Below the pieces are notes generated by a model. The model was given only the letters and a program-made list of their open reading frames with translations, was not told where the DNA came from and did no database searches. DNA of 64,000 nt from JBFWRK01 sp050248955 (GTDB lineage: Bacteria > Actinomycetota > Acidimicrobiia > Acidimicrobiales > Ilumatobacteraceae): positions 124,001-188,000 of the forward strand of contig JBFWRK010000003.1 of assembly GCA_050248955.1 (NCBI GenBank). Reading direction: 5' to 3'. This document shows, piece after piece, positions 17,460-24,804 of this stretch (position 1 is its first letter; every line of letters starts with the position of its first letter). Made by a program: the position numbers and the translations under genes.

Positions 17460-18756
17460 GACGCTCCAACCGCGATGACACGTGCACCCGCGGCGTCACC
17501 GGGCCGCGAAGCAGACATGCCGAGGTCGGGAGCTGCGCCAGGTCGGCCGACAGCCGATGCGCGATCGCCGTGATGTCCTCGGTCGGTCCGGCGCGCTCGC
17601 CCGCCCGCATCACCTCGACCAACAGCGGTGAGCAGCCGGGAGGCGCAGGTTCCGACCGCTCGGCGAGCACGTCGCCGTCGTCGAAGTCGCGTCGATAGAC
17701 CTGTTTCGCGCCGGGCCTGGTCTGCTTGCCGGGCGACAGCTTCATCACGGGTCGGCCGGCGTACTCGACGAGCTTGTACGCGGTGTCCAACGACGGCGCA
17801 TCGGCGGACACGCCGATCTTGGTGCCGACGCCGAAGGTGTCGATCGGGGCGCCGTCGTCGAGCAGGCGCTCGACGTCGAGCTCGTCCAACCCGCCGCTGG
17901 CGACGATCGTCACGTCCGGCCGGCCCGCGGCATCGAGGAGACTGCGGGCCTGCTTGGACAGGTCGAGGAGATCACCGCTGTCGAGCCGCACCGCCACGTG
18001 CCCCCGCAGGTCCAGTGCTTGCGCGACTTGGAGCGCGGTCGCGACCCCGGCTGCGGTGTCGTAGGTGTCGACGAGGAAGGTCGTCCGATCGGGAAAGTCC
18101 TCCGCGAACGCGACGAACGCCTCTCGCTCGGTCGCGAATGCCTGGACGTAGGAGTGGGCCATCGTGCCGACAGCGGCGATCCCGAGCCTTCGCGCCGCCT
18201 CGACGTTGCTCGTGCCGGCGAAGCCGGCGATCGCCGCCGCCCGGGCGGCGGCCATGCCTGCCTCGATCCCGTGGGTGCGGCGCAGCGCGAAGTCGATCAG
18301 GGTGGCACGACCGCGAGCAGCGATGCGGCACCGTGCGGCCTTCGTCGCCAGCGCCGTCTGGTACGTGATCTGGTTGAGGACGAGCGTCTCGACGAGTTGC
18401 GCCTCGGGCAGCGGTGCGGTCACCTCGATCAACGGCTCGTCGGGGAGCACGACCCGGCCCTCCGGGATCGCCCACACGTCTCCGGTGAACCGCAGCCGGG
18501 CGAAGGCGTCGAGGGTCCCGGAGTCGAAGCCGTGCCCGGCGAGCCACGTCAGGTCCTGATCGTCGAAGGAGTACTCCGCGAGCAACCGGAGGACGTCCTC
18601 GAGTCCGGCGGCGACGAGGAAGCCGCGCTCGGGCGGGAGCTTGCGCGAGAACAGGCTGAACGTCGCCGGCTCGGTCATCCCGCGGCGCAGGTAGCTGGAG
18701 GCCATCGTCAGCTCGTAGAGATCGGTCACCAGCCCGAGACCCACGGACCTCACCAC
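17413..18756 (-). CDS. pncB: Nicotinate phosphoribosyltransferase
   Basis: PncB joins nicotinate to PRPP, using ATP, to make nicotinate mononucleotide. The 447-residue protein has LVTDLYELTMASSYL at the N-terminus, RRTHGIEAGMAAARAA, FAGTSNVEAARRLGI, GTMAHSYVQAF with the phosphorylatable histidine, VRLDSGDLLDLSKQ and FGVGTKIGVS. Adjacent GTG codons and a GAGGGG tract leave the start uncertain among 18756, 18753 and 18744. It is transcribed with a tiny ORF and the BON-DUF2267 gene, towards pncA. Confidence 0.94.
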   Translation of the reverse strand: MVRSVGLGLVTDLYELTMASSYLRRGMTEPATFSLFSRKLPPERGFLVAAGLEDVLRLLAEYSFDDQDLTWLAGHGFDSGTLDAFARLRFTGDVWAIPEGRVVLPDEPLIEVTAPLPEAQLVETLVLNQITYQTALATKAARCRIAARGRATLIDFALRRTHGIEAGMAAARAAAIAGFAGTSNVEAARRLGIAAVGTMAHSYVQAFATEREAFVAFAEDFPDRTTFLVDTYDTAAGVATALQVAQALDLRGHVAVRLDSGDLLDLSKQARSLLDAAGRPDVTIVASGGLDELDVERLLDDGAPIDTFGVGTKIGVSADAPSLDTAYKLVEYAGRPVMKLSPGKQTRPGAKQVYRRDFDDGDVLAERSEPAPPGCSPLLVEVMRAGERAGPTEDITAIAHRLSADLAQLPTSACLLRGPVTPRVHVSSRLERLTRAVADARRSATAP

Positions 18757-18759
18757 CCC

Positions 18760-18840
18760 TCAGACGTGCGCGAGGAGGTCGGGGAGGCCCTCGTCGCGAT
18801 CCCACCGCCCGACGCCGTCCGGGACCTCGCGCGCGGTCAT
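18760..18840 (-). CDS. Possible 26-residue peptide coupled to the BON-DUF2267 gene
   Basis: The start ATG (18838-18840) overlaps the stop of the upstream gene as ATGA and the frame ends 4 bases before pncB. The peptide begins MTAREVPDGVGRWDRDEG. The overlap pattern is the one used by real genes in this genome, but the peptide is not recognised and may be chance or a device coupling pncB translation. Confidence 0.3.
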   Translation of the reverse strand: MTAREVPDGVGRWDRDEGLPDLLAHV

Positions 18841-19664
18841 CGGATCGGGGTGTCGCGCCAGAGGTGGCGGAGGTCCTCGGGCAGCACCGCACCGATGTCT
18901 GCCGCCTCTTCGGGCACGCGGGCCCGAAGAGCGGCGAACACGGCTCGGGCCGCCCGCTCGGCGCGCTCAGGCGGGACACGGTCCACGGCCAGCACGCGCG
19001 CGACGAGATCGGACACCGTGCGCGTGCGTGTGGCCCGCTCACCGATGCGCCGAGGAGAGCGCATCAGCTGGCGGCAGTCGTCGGGCAGGTGTGACATCAG
19101 GTGGTCGAGCTCGCCGGCCGGCACTTGTTCCGCCAGTGCGCTGAGGACCACGCCCACGACCGAACGTGCCCGGGCGTCGGGCACGCCGATCGCGGTGACC
19201 GCGGACAGCAGTTCGTGGAGCGCAGCCGAGGGTGGACGATGGCGTGCACCCTCGGAAGGGCGCGTGTCGCTCGGGAGCAACCCGACGTGGAGGTACGACT
19301 CGACGCCGACCACACCGGAGATGGCGCGGACGGCGTCTTCGATCGTCGTCGCCTCGTCCGCCGAGGCGACGTCGCCGTGGAGCAGCACGGTGTGGTCCTC
19401 GACCATCACATGGACGTGCGGAAGGTCGAGGCAAGCTTCGAGGGGGCCGATCGAGGAGCGGACGCGATCGGCCAGCACGTTGTCGGTGACATCGGGGTCG
19501 GGTCGTCGCCCGCGCAGCCGGTAGCTGACGCCGTTCCATTGCTCGAACCTGTATCGCGCGGCACGGGCGAGGCGGTCGCCGCGGCGGGCGAACACCGCGC
19601 GCGCTCCGAGCGCAGTCGTCGCGAGGGCGGCAGTGGCGATCAGGAACTTGCCCAACTTGCGCAT
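18837..19664 (-). CDS. BON-domain plus DUF2267 protein
   Basis: The 275-residue protein has an N-terminal hydrophobic segment (LIATAALATTALGARAVF) followed by a BON domain (about residues 60-130). The latter contains VRSSIGPLEACLDLPHVHV, VEDHTVLLHGDVAS and ISGVVGVESYLHVG. A DUF2267 domain (about 145-275) follows, with LDHLMSHLPDDCRQLM, FSDLV-like TVSDLVARVLAVDRV and VFAALRARVPEEAADIGAVLPEDLRHLW. BON domains often bind membranes or glycans; DUF2267 proteins are stress-associated but uncharacterised. The ATG at 19664 gives the membrane segment at the start. Confidence 0.85.
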   Translation of the reverse strand: MRKLGKFLIATAALATTALGARAVFARRGDRLARAARYRFEQWNGVSYRLRGRRPDPDVTDNVLADRVRSSIGPLEACLDLPHVHVMVEDHTVLLHGDVASADEATTIEDAVRAISGVVGVESYLHVGLLPSDTRPSEGARHRPPSAALHELLSAVTAIGVPDARARSVVGVVLSALAEQVPAGELDHLMSHLPDDCRQLMRSPRRIGERATRTRTVSDLVARVLAVDRVPPERAERAARAVFAALRARVPEEAADIGAVLPEDLRHLWRDTPIR

Positions 19665-19873
19665 GAGGTGGTCTCCCTGCGATCAGACACCGGGCACGGC
19701 GGGCTCGACGTGTTGGATGAACGCGTGGGCCAACCGTCATCGGCCGGCCGTGAACGGTCGTTTCCATCCTCCGACGGCCGGGGCAGGACCGGCAGGGTCG
19801 AAGGTCCCCGGGAGTGCGGTTTGCGTCATCGACCGGACGCGACGACAGGATGCGACAACAGCCGACAACAGGG

Positions 19874-20320
19874 TCACACGTCGATGGTCGCCCGGCAGTG
19901 CCATCCGCCGTCTCGGGGGCCGAACGTGAGGTCGTGGTAGGGCACCCCTTTGGGCGTCGACCCGATCACATCGTCGGTCGCTGGCGCAGCCAGCGCGAGG
20001 TGGGCGGCGAGGCGGTCGCCGCACAGCCGCACCTGGGTGGCGATGGGGACCCGCCCGCCGGCGTCGATGTACAGGAGCACACGTTCGAGCAGGAGGACGA
20101 GCAGATCCTCTGGTGCTGCCGGCCCGACGTCGAAGGTCACGATCTCACCAGCGCGAGCGCGTCTGGTGTCGACGAAGATGTCGACGAATGCTGCGACTGC
20201 CTCCTCGTAGCAGCCAGCCGCGGTCTGTGCCCACGCCTCGATCACGGCATCGGCGGTGTGGGGCCGGACGTCATGGCCGCGGGCAGCGAGGTCGGCGCCA
20301 CAACGGCTGCAGACTCCCAT
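19874..20320 (-). CDS. Archease (RtcB ligase cofactor)
   Basis: Archease promotes guanylylation and multiple turnover of the RNA ligase RtcB. The 148-residue product shows the archease pattern: RPHTADAVIEAWAQT near the N-terminus, a hydrophobic EDLLVLLLERVLLYIDAGG helix, and the ending KGVPYHDLTFGPRDGGWHCRATIDV, typical of the calcium-binding C-terminal edge. Unusually it begins with a CSRCGADL pair of cysteines. The ATG at 20318-20320 follows GGAGGG by 7 bases; a GTG one codon upstream is possible. It is divergent from rtcB, 129 bp away, which supports the call. Confidence 0.85.
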   Translation of the reverse strand: MGVCSRCGADLAARGHDVRPHTADAVIEAWAQTAAGCYEEAVAAFVDIFVDTRRARAGEIVTFDVGPAAPEDLLVLLLERVLLYIDAGGRVPIATQVRLCGDRLAAHLALAAPATDDVIGSTPKGVPYHDLTFGPRDGGWHCRATIDV

Positions 20321-20369
20321 CACGGCTCCCTCCGTCGAACGACAGCATCAGTTGCCGCGAGTGCGCCGG

Positions 20370-20391
20370 AGAAGGGTCTTCGGGCCCTTCT
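20370..20391 (+). promoter_or_regulatory. Hairpin with C(UUCG)G tetraloop in the rtcB leader
   Basis: A 9-bp stem (AGAAGGGTC with GGCCCTTCT, one G-T pair) is closed by the extra-stable TTCG tetraloop flanked by C and G. It lies about 60 bases upstream of the rtcB start in the divergent archease-rtcB intergenic region. No T tract follows, so an RNA leader structure is as likely as a terminator. Confidence 0.5.
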
Positions 20392-20449
20392 GCTCGATCG
20401 GGAACGCGCTGAGCATCAGTCACAACAGCTGACGAAGGGGGTCCGGAGC

Positions 20450-21904
20450 GTGGCCGTGACGACCGGTTCACCCGAGGCGCCGATCGTGCTGGTCGAGGAG
20501 ACGCCGGTTCGATGGCGGATCGACGCGGTGGGCAACATGCGCGTCCCTGGGATCCTGTTCGCGTCGCGCTCGCTGCTCCCCGGTGTCGCATCCGACCGGT
20601 CCCTGCAGCAGGTCGTCAACGTGGCGACGCTGCCGGGGATCGTGGAGGCGTCGTACGCGATGCCCGACGTGCACTGGGGCTACGGCTTCCCCATCGGCGG
20701 CGTCGCGGCGACCGACGTCGAACGCGGTGGTGTGGTGTCGCCTGGGGGTGTCGGCTTCGACATCTCGTGCGGCGTGCGGCTGCTCGTCTCGACGGTGAGC
20801 GAGACGGACCTGCAGGACTCGGTGGTACGTCTGATGGACGACCTCGGGCGCCGCATCCCTCGCGGGTTGGGCAAGGGTGGTGTCTGGGCGCTGCGCGACA
20901 CGGACGAGCTGACGGCGGTCCTCCGTGGAGGATCGCGCTACGCCGTCGAGCGCGGCTTCGGGGTCGCGCGCGATCTCGATCGTTGCGAGGACCACGGGTT
21001 CGTCCCGGACGTCGACGTGGCCGGCGTCAGCGACGAGGCCCGTCTCCGCGGCGCCGCGCAGGTCGGCAGCCTGGGATCTGGGAACCACTTCCTCGAGCTG
21101 CAGGTGGTCGACCGCCTGTTCGACGAGCGCATTGCCGAGGCCTTCGGTCTGCGGCTCGGCGGCGTGTGCGTGATGATCCACTGCGGCTCGCGGGGCCTGG
21201 GCCATCAGATCTGCTCCGACCACGTCCGCTCGATGCTCGCCGCCATGCCCGGCTTCGGCATCACGGTGCCCGACCGGCAACTCGCCTGCGCGCCCGTCAC
21301 CTCACCCGCAGGGCAGGCGTACCTCGGCGCGATGGCGGCCGCAGCGAACTTCGGGCGCGCCAACCGGCAGCTCCTCACGGTCGCGACGCGAGATGCATTC
21401 GCGGCGACGCTCGGCGCCGGCGATCTGGATCTGCTGTACGACGTGTCGCACAACCTCGCCAAGCTCGAGCACCACGACATCGACGGCGAACGCCGGCTGC
21501 TGTGCGTCCACCGCAAGGGTGCCACCCGCGCCCTCCCACCTGGACATCCCGAGCTGCCACCCGAGCTCCAGCCCTTCGGCCAGCCGGTCTTCGTGCCGGG
21601 CTCGATGGGAACCGCCTCGCATGTCCTCGTCGGGGTCGCCGGTGGGGGCGCGTTCCACTCGACGTGTCACGGGGCCGGCCGCACGATGAGCCGCCACGCA
21701 GCGACCCGACGGATCCGCGGACGTGTTCTGCGGCGCGAGCTCGCGGACGCCGGGATCGTCGTGCGCGCCGACTCCGACCGCGGGCTGGCCGAGGAGGCAC
21801 CCTTCTCCTACAAGGATGTCGACGAGGTCGTGGCGACCTGCGAGCACGCCGGCCTCGCCCGGCGGGTCGCCCGCCTCCGGCCGATCGGCGTCGTGAAGGG
21901 TTGA
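20450..21904 (+). CDS. rtcB: RtcB RNA ligase
   Basis: RtcB joins RNA 2',3'-cyclic phosphate or 3'-phosphate ends to 5'-hydroxyl ends using GTP and Mn2+, for tRNA splicing or repair. The 484-residue protein has MPDVHWGYGFPIGGVAATD, the metal-site GVGFDISCGVRLL, GSLGSGNHFLELQ, MIHCGSRGLGHQI, HNLAKLEHHDIDG, VPGSMGTASHVLVG and CHGAGRTMSR, the motif holding the guanylylated histidine. The GTG at 20450 is chosen because GAAGGGGG lies about 12 bases upstream and the N-terminus then fits the family. The frame is open further upstream to 19814. Divergent archease supports function in RNA repair. Confidence 0.94.
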   Translation: MAVTTGSPEAPIVLVEETPVRWRIDAVGNMRVPGILFASRSLLPGVASDRSLQQVVNVATLPGIVEASYAMPDVHWGYGFPIGGVAATDVERGGVVSPGGVGFDISCGVRLLVSTVSETDLQDSVVRLMDDLGRRIPRGLGKGGVWALRDTDELTAVLRGGSRYAVERGFGVARDLDRCEDHGFVPDVDVAGVSDEARLRGAAQVGSLGSGNHFLELQVVDRLFDERIAEAFGLRLGGVCVMIHCGSRGLGHQICSDHVRSMLAAMPGFGITVPDRQLACAPVTSPAGQAYLGAMAAAANFGRANRQLLTVATRDAFAATLGAGDLDLLYDVSHNLAKLEHHDIDGERRLLCVHRKGATRALPPGHPELPPELQPFGQPVFVPGSMGTASHVLVGVAGGGAFHSTCHGAGRTMSRHAATRRIRGRVLRRELADAGIVVRADSDRGLAEEAPFSYKDVDEVVATCEHAGLARRVARLRPIGVVKG

Positions 21905-21967
21905 CGTCCCGGGCGGCTCGGCCGTCCTTCGGTGCGGAGCGGCCGAGCGCTCAGGGGCGCCGAGCTG

Positions 21968-22888
21968 TTACCGGGCGCGAGTTGCCGAGGCAAGCGTCTT
22001 CGATGCGGCCCGCTTCGCTGTTCCGGCCGTTCGCTTCGTCGACGCCTTCGCGGTCCGGGCGGTCGTCGCGGTGGCCCGCTTCGCGGTCGTCGCAGTGGCG
22101 CGAGCGGACTTCTTGGCGGTGGTCGCCGTGCCCTTCGCGCCGGACGATGCAGCTCGGGCGGTGCTGGTGGCGCCGGACTTGGCGCTGCGAGCCGTCTGCT
22201 GCACACCGTCGGTCGCCGTGGAAGCGGCGCGCCGGACCTTGTCGGCACGGGTGCGAGCGAGGCTCGAGCCGGTCGGTGACACCTTCGGCTTCTTGCTGCC
22301 GGTGATGCGGGCGATGAGGTCCTGCGCTGCTGTCACTCCACCCTGGGCGATGCCACTGATGTTGTCGCCAACGCGGTCGACGACGCCGGCGATCGCTCCG
22401 ACAACCGCGTTGCCCGGCGGGACGTCTGGCGAGCGGGGGTGAGGATGTGTCGGCGCGGACTTCTTCGCCTCGGCCAGGGCTTCGCCGAGATCGGCGAGCG
22501 CTGTGCGCCCGAGTTCGTTGCGCACCTTCGGGAAGAAGTCATTCTCTTCCTCTTCGACGTGGTGACGCACGTTCTCGATGAGCACGGTGACCTTGGCGTC
22601 GAAGCGCTCGTGACTCGGATCGAGGTCGGCGAGCTCGGACAGCAACCACTTGACGATGTGGTGCTCTTCGAGGCTCTCGAGCGCGATGTCCTCGGTGTCG
22701 GGCACGGTCGAGCGGGCAACGGGGTAGAAGACCTGCTCTTCGATCGCGGCGTGAACCGACAGCTCTTCGATGATCCGGTCGACGATCTGCCGCTTCTCGA
22801 CGTGCGCGCGGTCACCCGCCTTCTCGAATCGCTTGAACAGTTGCTCGACCGTCTTGTGGTCGTCGCGGAGAAGTGTGATCGCATCCAT
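21968..22888 (-). CDS. Hemerythrin HHE-domain protein with histone H1-like C-terminal tail
   Basis: Residues 1-140 form a hemerythrin HHE four-helix domain that binds a di-iron centre. Ligand motifs are LLRDDHKTVEQLF, ELSVHAAIEEQVFYP, LEEHHIVKWLL and NVRHHVEEEENDFFP. After a proline-rich hinge (THPHPRSPDVPPG) and an amphipathic stretch, residues about 205-306 are an Ala/Lys/Thr/Ser/Arg tail with repeated TAKR/TAKS-type units (TTAKKSARATATTAKRATA). That composition is like bacterial histone H1-like proteins and HupB tails. This suggests an oxygen or redox sensor that can bind DNA; the link is inference. The ATG at 22886-22888 is the domain start. Confidence 0.85.
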   Translation of the reverse strand: MDAITLLRDDHKTVEQLFKRFEKAGDRAHVEKRQIVDRIIEELSVHAAIEEQVFYPVARSTVPDTEDIALESLEEHHIVKWLLSELADLDPSHERFDAKVTVLIENVRHHVEEEENDFFPKVRNELGRTALADLGEALAEAKKSAPTHPHPRSPDVPPGNAVVGAIAGVVDRVGDNISGIAQGGVTAAQDLIARITGSKKPKVSPTGSSLARTRADKVRRAASTATDGVQQTARSAKSGATSTARAASSGAKGTATTAKKSARATATTAKRATATTARTAKASTKRTAGTAKRAASKTLASATRAR

Positions 22889-23025
22889 GGGCGAGGGGTT
22901 ACCCAGAACTCGACCTTGTCAAGCGCACGTGCGACCGTGACGTGCTTCACCGTCAGGCGACAGTCGGCGTTGGCCACGAGCCTGGAGAGCCGCTCGTGCG
23001 GTCGCATGGATCATGGGTGCTCCAT

Positions 23026-23059
23026 GTTGCATCTACCGACAGGTTGCACCTACTGACAG
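23026..23059. repeat. Imperfect 17-bp tandem repeat
   Basis: GTTGCATCTACCGACAG (23026-23042) is followed directly by GTTGCACCTACTGACAG (23043-23059), with two differences. The second copy runs into a palindrome shared with 25958-25973. It may be a regulator-binding array upstream of the thiolase operon. Confidence 0.7.
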
Positions 23060-23069
23060 TCGACTGCCA
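23057..23069. promoter_or_regulatory. Palindromic operator candidate upstream of the thiolase gene
   Basis: CAGTCGACTGCCA is identical to part of the perfect 16-bp palindrome at 25958-25973. The local context TGACAGTCGACTGCCA differs from it by one base. It lies about 100 bp before the first gene of the thiolase-DUF35-CoA-transferase operon. Confidence 0.45.
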
Positions 23070-23105
23070 CAATCGCGACCGATGATCTCTCCATCAGGCA
23101 AGCCA

Positions 23106-23131
23106 GATCCCAGGCACTGCCGTCTGGGATC
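23106..23131 (+). promoter_or_regulatory. 8-bp inverted repeat in the thiolase 5' region
   Basis: GATCCCAG and CTGGGATC form a perfect stem around a 10-base loop, 34 bases upstream of the ATG. It may be an operator or a leader hairpin. Confidence 0.4.
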
Positions 23132-23164
23132 GTCCTCGTCGCCCCGAACCTCCGAGCTGAGCAG

Positions 23165-24304
23165 ATGACGTGCGCGATCGCCGGCATTGGCCGGACGGCG
23201 TTCACCCGGAGCTCGGGCCGCACGCCGCTCGCCATGGCGACCGAAGCGTGCCGCAAGGCGCTCGCCGACGCGGGGCTCGGCGTCGACGACGTGGACGGCA
23301 TCATCGCCTTCCAGACGAACGACTCGACGCACCCGCTCGAGGTGTCGTATGCGCTCGGCCGCGAGGAGCTGTCCTGGTCGCCGTCGATCTACGCAGGCGG
23401 GAACGCTGTCGCGGACTGCGTCGCGATGGCCGCCGCTGCGATCGAGGCGGGCATCTGCCGGGCCGCTCTGTTCTACCGCTCGCTCAACGGCCGATCGGGC
23501 AACCGCTACGGCACCGTCACCGGCCCGGTGCAGGTGCCTGGAGAGTGGCAGTTCTCCGCACCCCACGGCTTCATGGTGCCGCCGCAGTGGATCGCGATGT
23601 GGGCGAACCGTCATCAGGCGGTCTACGGATCGACGTGTGAGGACCTCGGCCAGATCGCGATCGTCCAGCGGGCTCACGCTGCCGAGAACGAGCACGCCAT
23701 CGCCCGCGAGCCGCTCACGATGGAGCAGTACCTCGCCGGACGGTGGGTGAACGAGCCGTTCCGGGTGTACGACTGCGCGTACGAGGTCGACGGGGCGCTC
23801 GCCGTGCTGATCGTGGGCGAGGACATGGTCGCCGACACCGCCAAGAAGCCCGTTTGGCTGGTGGGTTCCAGCAGCTCGCAGAGCGGCACGAACTGGGTGC
23901 AATGGGACGACCAGACGACGATGTACTCACGCACCGCGGCGCCAAAGCTGTGGAACAAGACGGGGCTGTCGCCGTCCGACATCGACGTGGCGTTGATGTA
24001 CGACTGCTTCACCTACACCGTGATGGCGACCATGGAGGACTACGGGTTCTGCGGCAAGGGCGAGGTCGGGGAGTACTTCGCCGGCGGTCGCGCCACCTAT
24101 GGCGGTGAGGTGGTCGTGAACCCACATGGCGGGCTCCTGTCCGAGGGCTACCTGCACGGGATCAACCACCACTACGAAGCGACCCTGCAGCTGCGCGGCG
24201 AGGCCGGTAGCCGGCAGGTGACCGATGCCCGGGTCGCGCTCGTCACCGCAGGCGCGGGACCGTACGGCGGCGCCAACATCTTCTCGTCGGAGCACCCGGC
24301 ATGA
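23165..24304 (+). CDS. Thiolase-fold protein, Ltp2/SCP-x-like (probable CoA-thioester aldolase)
   Basis: The 379-residue protein belongs to the nondecarboxylating lipid-transfer/thiolase group. It has IAGIGRTAFTRSSGRTPLA, LSPSDIDVALMYDCFTYTVM, EDYGFCGKGEVGEYF and NPHGGLLSEGYLHGINHHYEA. The N-terminal region that carries the nucleophilic cysteine in true thiolases reads SIYAGGNAVADC, without the usual Cys motif. This favours an Ltp2-type retro-aldol role rather than thiolysis. It overlaps the DUF35 gene by 4 bases, and such pairs form obligate complexes (as Ltp2 with the ChsH2 DUF35 domain in steroid side-chain breakdown). The substrate is unknown. Confidence 0.83.
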   Translation: MTCAIAGIGRTAFTRSSGRTPLAMATEACRKALADAGLGVDDVDGIIAFQTNDSTHPLEVSYALGREELSWSPSIYAGGNAVADCVAMAAAAIEAGICRAALFYRSLNGRSGNRYGTVTGPVQVPGEWQFSAPHGFMVPPQWIAMWANRHQAVYGSTCEDLGQIAIVQRAHAAENEHAIAREPLTMEQYLAGRWVNEPFRVYDCAYEVDGALAVLIVGEDMVADTAKKPVWLVGSSSSQSGTNWVQWDDQTTMYSRTAAPKLWNKTGLSPSDIDVALMYDCFTYTVMATMEDYGFCGKGEVGEYFAGGRATYGGEVVVNPHGGLLSEGYLHGINHHYEATLQLRGEAGSRQVTDARVALVTAGAGPYGGANIFSSEHPA

Positions 24305-24759
24305 CGAACGCCCAAGACAGCGCGCCCGTCGCGGTGGACTCGATCCCACCGCAGCCGGTGCCGAACTGCGACACGCAAGGCTTCTGGGACGCGCTCGCGG
24401 CGGGGAACATCGCGCTGTGCCGGTGCACCGACTGCGGCACGTGGATGCACCCTCCCCTCGAGCGGTGCCGCGCCTGCAACGGGCCGACGCACTTCGACAC
24501 GATCGCCGGCACGGGAGCCGTGCACAGCTACATCGTGCTGCATCGTGCATCGGTACCCGGCCAGGGCCCCGGCCCACACGTGCTCGCGGCCATCGACCTC
24601 GACGGTGTCGTCGGGGTTCGCCTCACGGGACGCGTCGTCGGTGCAGACCCCTCACAGGTCGAGGTCGGCACCCGGGTGCATGCCCGGATCGTGGACGTTC
24701 CCGGCGGGCCGTACCGTCAGCCGGAGTTCGTGGTCGACGGTTCCGACGACCATGCCTGA
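24301..24759 (+). CDS. DUF35 OB-fold, zinc-ribbon partner protein
   Basis: The 152-residue protein has an N-terminal helix, a rubredoxin-like zinc ribbon with four cysteines (LCRCTDCGTWMHPPLERCRACNG contains them), and an OB fold (GTGAVHSYIVLHRASVPG to VGTRVHARIVD). DUF35 proteins stabilise and assist thiolase-fold partners and shape the CoA-ester site. Its ATG overlaps the stop of the thiolase gene as ATGA, indicating stoichiometric production. Confidence 0.88.
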   Translation: MTNAQDSAPVAVDSIPPQPVPNCDTQGFWDALAAGNIALCRCTDCGTWMHPPLERCRACNGPTHFDTIAGTGAVHSYIVLHRASVPGQGPGPHVLAAIDLDGVVGVRLTGRVVGADPSQVEVGTRVHARIVDVPGGPYRQPEFVVDGSDDHA

Positions 24760-24804
24760 GGGCACGCCGCGATCCGCCGTCGCGACCTGCCCAACACCTG
24801 AGCG

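Noticed and set aside
19794..19811. Possible DosR-type box (GGGTCGAAGGTCCC) between archease and the BON-DUF2267 gene
   Set aside because: Half-sites match the mycobacterial consensus only partly, and I found no clear second copy at the other stress genes.
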